NCBI GenBank assembly: GCA_021204375.1
Contig: JAJPZL010000231.1
Span: 1 to 12,398 of the forward strand
Length of the DNA stretch: 12,398 nt
Source: Bacteroides sp.
Lineage (GTDB): Bacteria; Bacteroidota; Bacteroidia; Bacteroidales; Bacteroidaceae
Direction of reading: 5' to 3'
Part shown: in pieces, positions 8,148 through 12,398 of the stretch
How the letters are laid out: the number at the start of each line of letters is the position of its first letter
Numbering within the stretch: the stretch's first letter is position 1
The notes under the pieces: model-generated
The model's input: only the letters and a program-made list of their open reading frames with translations
Told to the model about the DNA's origin: nothing
The model's database searches: none
Program-made: the position numbers and the translations under genes

Positions 8148-8861
8148 TTATTTTTGCATCGGTTCGTTAAGCAGATCCATAAAAGCCATGGTTTTGGCTT
8201 CCATTTTGTTGACCACACCATCTACCAGGGTTGCCAGGTAGTTATAGGAGAACATGGCAATAATACCGACCGTAAGTCCTCCTACTGTGGTGATCATCGC
8301 TTCGTAAATACCACCCGACAAAAGTGATATATCAATGTTATTACCCGCATTGGCCATTTCCCAGAAAGCTCTCACCATACCGGTTACGGTTCCGAGGAAT
8401 CCTAACATCGGAGCACCGGCCGAAATAGTGGCCATGACCGCAAGCCCCTTTTCCAGCTTTGCTACTTCAATATTACCGGCATTCTCAATGGCCGACTGCA
8501 CATCACTTACCGGACGTCCCAGACGCGAAATCCCTTTCTCGATCATACGGGCCGACGGAGTATCCATATTTTTGCAATAGTTCACTGCCGAACGGATATC
8601 CCCGCTCAGGATATAATCCTTGATCTTATCCATGAACATCGAATCCTCTTTTCCGGCCTTTTTGATAGCAATAATACGCTCAAAAAGGATGTAAAAAGCC
8701 ACAATAGAGAAAAGAGCGAGGATAACCATGATCCATCCCCCTTTCATGGCCATATCAAAAAGATTCATTTTTTCTGCCGTTTCAACAACTGGGATAAGTA
8801 CAGGATTGGCCTCTTCTCCTCCGGGTAGTGCAACTTGTGCCAGTAACAATAGTGTATTCAT
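8148..8861 (-). CDS. exbB: ExbB/TolQ family motor subunit (MotA/TolQ/ExbB)
   Basis: This protein of 237 residues, from the chosen start, has three membrane helices (about 42-60, 143-165 and 187-210). The conserved MotA/TolQ/ExbB segments are APMLGFLGTVTGM (150-162) and GGIYEAMITTVGGLTVGI (183-200), whose threonines line the proton path. It forms the membrane ring around ExbD that powers TonB. I chose the ATG at 8861-8859, one base after the pdxJ stop (TAA-G-ATG), which is a classic coupled junction. An earlier in-frame ATG at 8936 would overlap pdxJ by 74 bp and add 25 residues unlike the family. The short N-terminus (MNTLLLLAQV) is weakly hydrophobic and could be a signal-like segment. Confidence 0.93.
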   Translation of the reverse strand: MNTLLLLAQVALPGGEEANPVLIPVVETAEKMNLFDMAMKGGWIMVILALFSIVAFYILFERIIAIKKAGKEDSMFMDKIKDYILSGDIRSAVNYCKNMDTPSARMIEKGISRLGRPVSDVQSAIENAGNIEVAKLEKGLAVMATISAGAPMLGFLGTVTGMVRAFWEMANAGNNIDISLLSGGIYEAMITTVGGLTVGIIAMFSYNYLATLVDGVVNKMEAKTMAFMDLLNEPMQK

Positions 8862-8862
8862 C

Positions 8863-9576
8863 TTACAAAAGAGCTTTTTTATATTCTTGAATTGTTTTTT
8901 CCAGTCCCATATAAAGGGCATCGCTAACAAGTGCATGTCCTATCGATACTTCATCGATCCAGGGGATATGATTATGGAGATACGCCAGGTTCACCAGGCT
9001 CAGGTCATGTCCGGCATTCAGTCCCATCCCCAGGCTACGTGCTGTTTTTGTACTGGCCAGAAAAGGAGCCAGCGCCTCTTCCGGGCTCTTCACATAAAGC
9101 GTTGCATAAGGCTCCGTATAAAGTTCCACCCGATCTGCTCCGGCCCTGGCAGCATATTCTACCGCTTCTTTATCAGGGTCCACAAAAACAGAGGTACGGA
9201 TACCTACACTCTTGAACTCTTCCAGTATCTCGGAAAGAAATTCCAGGTTACTTTTTGTATCCCAACCCGCATTAGAGGTCAGCTGGTCGGGCGAATCCGG
9301 TACCAGGGTCACCTGAGTCGGTTTTACTTTTAATACTAGATCTATAAAATCTTTCGAAGGATACCCTTCAATATTGAATTCTGTCTGCAATAACGGACGC
9401 AGTTCATAGACATCCGCCTGGCGGATATGCCGTTCGTCCGGACGGGGATGTACGGTTATACCCTCTGCACCAAACGCTTCGCAATCCAATGCCACTTTTA
9501 CCACATTAGGTACATCACCTCCCCTGGAGTTGCGTAGGGTCGCTATTTTGTTGATGTTTACACTTAATTTTGTCAT
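8863..9576 (-). CDS. pdxJ: Pyridoxine 5'-phosphate synthase
   Basis: This 237-residue TIM-barrel enzyme condenses 1-deoxy-D-xylulose 5-phosphate with 3-amino-2-oxopropyl phosphate to make pyridoxine 5'-phosphate, the ring-forming step of DXP-dependent vitamin B6 synthesis. Family motifs are intact: LSVNINKIATLRNSRGG (4-20), HPRPDERHI (43-51, with H43 and R45 matching the catalytic H45 and R47 of E. coli), E70 in IEGYP, VPDSPDQLTSNAGWD (92-106), and H190 in GLNAGHDL. I chose the ATG at 9576, giving MTKLSVNINK, the usual family start, over an in-frame TTG six bases upstream. It is the first gene of the long minus-strand operon and is divergent from nadK. Confidence 0.97.
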   Translation of the reverse strand: MTKLSVNINKIATLRNSRGGDVPNVVKVALDCEAFGAEGITVHPRPDERHIRQADVYELRPLLQTEFNIEGYPSKDFIDLVLKVKPTQVTLVPDSPDQLTSNAGWDTKSNLEFLSEILEEFKSVGIRTSVFVDPDKEAVEYAARAGADRVELYTEPYATLYVKSPEEALAPFLASTKTARSLGMGLNAGHDLSLVNLAYLHNHIPWIDEVSIGHALVSDALYMGLEKTIQEYKKALL

Positions 9577-9673
9577 TTCCAATTATGTCATTAACCACCG
9601 GGTATCTGCTTATTTCGTCAAAAATATAAAATATTGGCGACAACAACCCGGGTGTACCAAAAAAAATCCCAAA

Positions 9674-9697
9674 TTTGCATAGTAAATACTGTGCAAA
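9674..9697. promoter_or_regulatory. 24-bp near-palindrome, candidate operator for pdxJ and/or nadK
   Basis: The arms TTTGCA (9674-9679) and TGCAAA (9692-9697) flank AGTA (9681-9684) and TACT (9687-9690), with a two-base AA centre. Ten of the eleven arm pairs are complementary, and only 9680/9691 (T/G) breaks symmetry. Its right arm overlaps the candidate pdxJ -7 box at 9694-9701, the place a repressor would bind. The regulator is unknown. Confidence 0.4.
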
Positions 9698-9701
9698 AGT
9701 A
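9694..9701 (-). promoter_or_regulatory. Candidate -7 box (TACTTTTG), proximal, for the pdxJ operon
   Basis: The minus strand reads TACTTTTG, an exact match to the Bacteroides TAnnTTTG -7 consensus, 117 bp before the pdxJ ATG. No clear -33 TTTG is visible. It overlaps the right arm of the near-palindrome at 9674-9697. Confidence 0.45.
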
Positions 9702-9746
9702 ATAGGATTTACTGAAAACAGGGGATATTGCCTGTGAAAAGATTCG

Positions 9747-9754
9747 CAAAAGTA
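9747..9754 (-). promoter_or_regulatory. Candidate -7 box (TACTTTTG), distal, for the pdxJ operon
   Basis: This is a second exact TAnnTTTG match on the minus strand, 53 bp upstream of the first and with the same 10-bp context (GCAAAAGTAA on the plus strand). If used, the transcript would carry the near-palindrome in its leader. No clear -33 element is visible. Confidence 0.4.
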
Positions 9755-9856
9755 ACCAAATAACTAATAAAGAATATGAAACCTATATTAATCTCGTTCC
9801 CTCCGGTGAACTTACTTGTTTCTCCGTTCTTTAGTGTTAGTAAATAATTGTCTCCT

Positions 9857-10759
9857 ATGAAGTTTTCCCTATTCGGAAATACATACCGCACTCAAAATTC
9901 CTGCTACGCTGACATCCTGCTACAGGCATTACGAAAATATCAGGCGCAGATATGCATCAGCAATGATTTTTACCGCTTCCTTCAGGAAAGTAGAAGTAGT
10001 GATCTGAAAGATACCGAAACATTCGAAGAGGATAACTTTATGGCTGATATGGTGATCAGCATCGGTGGAGACGGTACTTTCCTGCGGGCAGCAGGTGCGG
10101 TAGGCAATAAGAATATTCCTATTTTAGGGATCAATACCGGCAGACTGGGCTTTCTGGCTGATATTGCTCCCGAAGATATTACCACCACCATCGACGATAT
10201 TTACCAAGGACGTTATAAAGTAGAGCTCCGCACCGTACTGAAGCTGGAATCTGAGAGTCATTCGTTAAAATACAGCCCTTACGGGCTTAATGAAATTGCT
10301 GTTTTAAAAAGAGACAGCTCTTCTATGATCACTATACACACCTCCATCAACGGTGCTTACCTGACTACGTACGAAGCGGACGGATTAATTATCTCTACTC
10401 CCACAGGCTCTACTGCCTATTCATTAAGTGTAGGAGGACCGGTTATTGTACCCCATTCCAATACCATAGCTATTACTCCCGTTGCCCCACACAGCCTGAA
10501 TATCCGTCCGATCGTCATCTGTGACGATTGGGAGATCACCCTGGATGTAGAAAGCCGCAATCATAACTTCCTGATCGCCATTGACGGACGGAACGAAACT
10601 CTTTCGCAGGGAAGCAGGCTTACGATCAAAAAGGCAGACTACACCACCAAAGTAGTTAAACGGTATAATCATGTCTTCTTCAACACGCTACGGAACAAGA
10701 TGAACTGGGGAGTGGATAACCGGATTACGGAAAATCCCCCTTCGGATACCTGTATGTAA
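9857..10759 (+). CDS. nadK: NAD kinase
   Basis: This 300-residue cytoplasmic enzyme phosphorylates NAD to NADP. The diagnostic GGDGT motif is at 70-74 (D72 catalytic), followed by [11 protein letters not shown] (93-103), the NE pair at 145-146, and [23 protein letters not shown] (173-195), which shapes the NAD site. All are intact and the length is normal. I chose the ATG at 9857, giving [10 protein letters not shown], as in Bacteroidota homologues, over an in-frame TTG nine bases upstream. The gene diverges from pdxJ. A 23-codon ORF ends 9 bp before it. truA follows 35 bp downstream but has its own -7 box. Confidence 0.97.
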   Translation: MKFSLFGNTYRTQNSCYADILLQALRKYQAQICISNDFYRFLQESRSSDLKDTETFEEDNFMADMVISIGGDGTFLRAAGAVGNKNIPILGINTGRLGFLADIAPEDITTTIDDIYQGRYKVELRTVLKLESESHSLKYSPYGLNEIAVLKRDSSSMITIHTSINGAYLTTYEADGLIISTPTGSTAYSLSVGGPVIVPHSNTIAITPVAPHSLNIRPIVICDDWEITLDVESRNHNFLIAIDGRNETLSQGSRLTIKKADYTTKVVKRYNHVFFNTLRNKMNWGVDNRITENPPSDTCM

Positions 10760-10771
10760 ACTCATTTATTG

Positions 10772-10779
10772 TATCTTTG
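10772..10779 (+). promoter_or_regulatory. Candidate -7 box (TATCTTTG) for truA
   Basis: TATCTTTG matches the Bacteroides -7 consensus TAnnTTTG exactly and lies 15 bp before the truA ATG at 10795, which predicts a leader of about 10 nt. No clear -33 TTTG lies at the right distance. A TTG inside this box (10777-10779) is in frame with truA but is unlikely to be a start. Confidence 0.6.
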
Positions 10780-10794
10780 CAACCGGATAAAAGA

Positions 10795-11559
10795 ATGAGC
10801 GTGCATAGATACTTTATTTACCTGGCTTACGACGGAACCAACTACCACGGCTGGCAGATACAGCCGAATGGAGACACCGTACAACAGCAACTGATGAATG
10901 CGCTGGGTACTCTACTTCGCCGTACGGTAGAAATTACCGGAGCCGGGCGTACCGATACAGGTGTGCATGCCTCACTGATGGTGGCTCACTTTGACCATCC
11001 GGAAACTTTTCCCGATCTTGCCTTCCTGGCCGAAAAACTAAACCGTTTGCTCCCTCCGGATATATCTATCTACCGGATACGGGAAGTAAAACCGGAGGCA
11101 CACGCCCGTTTTAATGCGACTTACCGCCGATACCAATACCATATTACAAATCACAAATCTCCTTTCGGACGGCAATATTGCTACCGGGTACATGGTGCCC
11201 TTGATTTCGATAAAATGAACAAAGCTACCGGCCAGCTTTTTAATTATACAGACTTTACTAGTTTCAGTAAATTACATACCGACGCAAAGACCAACAATTG
11301 TCGGATCATGCATGCCGCATGGACTCCCGAAAGAGAAGACAAATGGGTCTTTACTATTCAGGCCGACCGTTTTCTCCGGAATATGGTACGGGTCATAGTG
11401 GGTACCCTGCTGGAAGTAGGAAAAGGAAAACTTACGGTAGAGGGGTTCTGCCGCATTATCGAAGAGAAAGATCGTTGTAAGGCCGGTACCTCCGTACCTG
11501 GGCAAGCTCTTTTCCTGACCGATGTAGGATATCCCGAAGACCTATTTAAAGAGTATTAA
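10795..11559 (+). CDS. truA: tRNA pseudouridine synthase A (positions 38-40)
   Basis: This 254-residue cytoplasmic enzyme isomerises uridines 38-40 in the anticodon stem of many tRNAs. The catalytic Asp is D54 in [11 protein letters not shown] (49-59), equivalent to D60 of E. coli TruA. Other family segments are [10 protein letters not shown] (12-21), YRRYQYHI, and [19 protein letters not shown] near the C-terminal third. The start is the ATG at 10795; a GTG two codons later (MSVHR) is possible. The longer TTG frame from 10777 begins inside the promoter box and is rejected. The EamA transporter gene begins 11 bp after the stop, so the two are probably co-transcribed. Confidence 0.97.
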   Translation: MSVHRYFIYLAYDGTNYHGWQIQPNGDTVQQQLMNALGTLLRRTVEITGAGRTDTGVHASLMVAHFDHPETFPDLAFLAEKLNRLLPPDISIYRIREVKPEAHARFNATYRRYQYHITNHKSPFGRQYCYRVHGALDFDKMNKATGQLFNYTDFTSFSKLHTDAKTNNCRIMHAAWTPEREDKWVFTIQADRFLRNMVRVIVGTLLEVGKGKLTVEGFCRIIEEKDRCKAGTSVPGQALFLTDVGYPEDLFKEY

Positions 11560-11570
11560 ATAAACAACAA

Positions 11571-12398
11571 ATGTGGTTATTACTGGCATTTCTCTCGGCA
11601 ACTTTGCTGGGATTTTATGCTGTATTTAAAAAACATTCCCTGAAGAACAACGCTATACTTCCGGTATTGTTTCTCAATACGCTGTTTTCCAGTTTTATTT
11701 TTATCCCTTTTATCCTATTTTCCCTGTGGAGTCCAGGGGCAGAACCCGATTCCCTCTTCTTTGTACCACAGGCAGGCTGGGAAACCCATAAATATATTCT
11801 GCTTAAATCCTTTATCGTGCTCTCCTCCTGGATATTCGGTTATTTTGGAATGAAACACCTTCCCATTACCATTGTGGGCCCCATCAATGCTACCCGTCCG
11901 GTTATGGTACTGGTAGGTGCCATGTTGCTCTTTGGAGAACGCCTCAACCTATATCAATGGGTCGGAGTACTGTTGGCTATACTCTCTTTTTTTATGTTAA
12001 GCCGTTCCGGAAAGAAAGAAGGAATTGATTTTAAGCATAATAAATGGATATTCTTCATTGTACTTTCAGCTATCACAGGAGCCATTAGTGGTCTTTACGA
12101 TAAATATTTGATGGGACTGTTCCACCCTATGTTGGTACAATCCTGGTATAATATCTATCAACTTTTTATTATGGGGCCTGTGCTGATGCTACTCTGGTGG
12201 CCAAAACGAAAAGCAACAACCCCTTTTCACTGGACCTGGTCTATACTCCTTATCTCTATATTTCTCTCAGCTGCCGACTTTGTTTATTTCTACGCCCTGA
12301 GTTTTGAAGATTCTATGATCTCAATTGTCTCCATGATTCGCCGTGGAAGTATAGTAGTATCATTTATTTTCGGAGCCATGGTATTTAGAGAAAAAATC
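11571..12398 (+). CDS. EamA/DMT family transporter (3' end cut by window)
   Basis: An open frame of 276 codons starts at ATG 11571 and runs to the right edge without a stop. The product is very hydrophobic, with about nine membrane segments visible. It shows the two-repeat plan of drug/metabolite transporters. Repeat 1 ends in AMLLFGERLNLYQWVGVLLAI (starting near 117), and repeat 2 reaches the matching FGAMVFREKI at 267-276. By this alignment only the last helix, roughly 20-25 residues, is missing. PITIVGPINATRPVMVL (98-114) is a typical EamA segment. Family members move amino acids, nucleotides or other small metabolites across the inner membrane, and the substrate here is unknown. It lies 11 bp after truA, with an A-rich leader (ACAACAA) before the ATG. 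Confidence 0.9.
   Translation, partial: MWLLLAFLSATLLGFYAVFKKHSLKNNAILPVLFLNTLFSSFIFIPFILFSLWSPGAEPDSLFFVPQAGWETHKYILLKSFIVLSSWIFGYFGMKHLPITIVGPINATRPVMVLVGAMLLFGERLNLYQWVGVLLAILSFFMLSRSGKKEGIDFKHNKWIFFIVLSAITGAISGLYDKYLMGLFHPMLVQSWYNIYQLFIMGPVLMLLWWPKRKATTPFHWTWSILLISIFLSAADFVYFYALSFEDSMISIVSMIRRGSIVVSFIFGAMVFREKI

Larger units (their letters stand above)
9577..9856. other. Divergent control region between pdxJ and nadK
   Basis: This 280-bp A/T-rich stretch holds the start signals for two opposite transcription units. It contains two minus-strand -7 boxes, a near-palindrome over one of them, a repeated CCGGGT word near pdxJ, and a 23-codon ORF just before nadK. I found no clear TAnnTTTG box on the plus strand for nadK, so the nadK promoter is unassigned. 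No known riboswitch fold was recognised. Confidence 0.6.

Noticed and set aside
8862..8936. Longer exbB start at 8936
   Set aside because: It would overlap pdxJ by 74 bp and add a 25-residue basic tail unlike the family; the ATG one base after the pdxJ stop fits better.
8728..9333. 201-codon plus-strand frame opposite exbB and pdxJ
   Set aside because: It crosses two well-supported genes on the other strand and matches no family I recognise.
9681..9713. AGTAAAT/ATTTACT inverted repeat overlapping the palindrome
   Set aside because: It is a 7-bp, A/T-only stem over a 19-nt loop, plausible as chance in this composition and weaker than the main palindrome.
9718..9735. ACAGG/CCTGT inverted repeat near the nadK side
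   Set aside because: The stem is only 5 bp with an 8-nt loop and no U-tract, which is too weak to call.
9709..9891. 60-codon minus-strand frame across the pdxJ/nadK gap
   Set aside because: It begins inside nadK, runs over the control region and has no family likeness.
1..12398. Search for CRISPR arrays, tRNA or rRNA genes, insertion sequences and phage or defence genes
   Set aside because: None seen. Genes are packed housekeeping genes with similar composition throughout, and there is no sign of recent transfer.

Overview
The window looks like chromosomal housekeeping DNA from a member of the Bacteroidota, most likely the order Bacteroidales. The evidence is the gene content and protein flavour (a DUF1599–DoxX–tpiA cluster, an NDK beginning with KPCTMQRG, and ExbB/ExbD/TonB beside PdxJ and NadK), Bacteroides-type -7 promoter boxes (TAnnTTTG), and the absence of strong Shine-Dalgarno sequences. 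A Parabacteroides-like host is possible, but genus cannot be fixed by eye. No rRNA, tRNA, CRISPR array, insertion sequence, phage gene or attachment site was found.

Layout. Positions 1-1872 (minus strand) hold a short operon read right to left: a DUF1599 protein, a DoxX/MauE-type membrane protein with a thioredoxin-like tail, and the first 13 codons of tpiA, which runs off the left edge. A strong intrinsic terminator at about 1911-1956 separates it from the next minus-strand pair, ndk and a secreted M23 peptidase with a C-terminal LysM domain (1980-3339). After a 200-bp gap comes a tightly packed seven-gene minus-strand operon (3540-9576) in transcription order pdxJ, exbB, exbD, tonB, a DJ-1/PfpI gene, ispD and recG. 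Its gaps are 1 to 14 bp, with an 8-bp overlap at ispD/recG. A 280-bp region (9577-9856) separates pdxJ from the divergently read nadK. Rightwards follow truA, with its own -7 box, and an EamA/DMT transporter cut by the right edge.

How the genes fit together. The long operon joins vitamin B6 synthesis (PdxJ), the inner-membrane motor that powers TonB-dependent outer-membrane uptake (ExbB-ExbD-TonB), a DJ-1 family protein, the MEP isoprenoid step IspD, and the fork-repair helicase RecG. PdxJ and IspD both draw on 1-deoxy-D-xylulose 5-phosphate. The other strand carries NADP synthesis (NadK), tRNA pseudouridylation (TruA) and a small-molecule exporter.

I see no large undescribed system. The parts most worth a second look are small: a 24-bp near-palindrome overlapping a candidate pdxJ -7 box in the pdxJ/nadK control region, a 23-codon upstream ORF before nadK, the internally duplicated DUF1599 protein, and the DoxX protein whose thioredoxin-like tail lacks the CXXC pair. 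Five apparent TTG starts are in play: those of the DUF1599 gene and truA lie inside promoter boxes and were moved to downstream ATGs, those of pdxJ and nadK were moved to nearby ATGs, and the DoxX TTG was kept.
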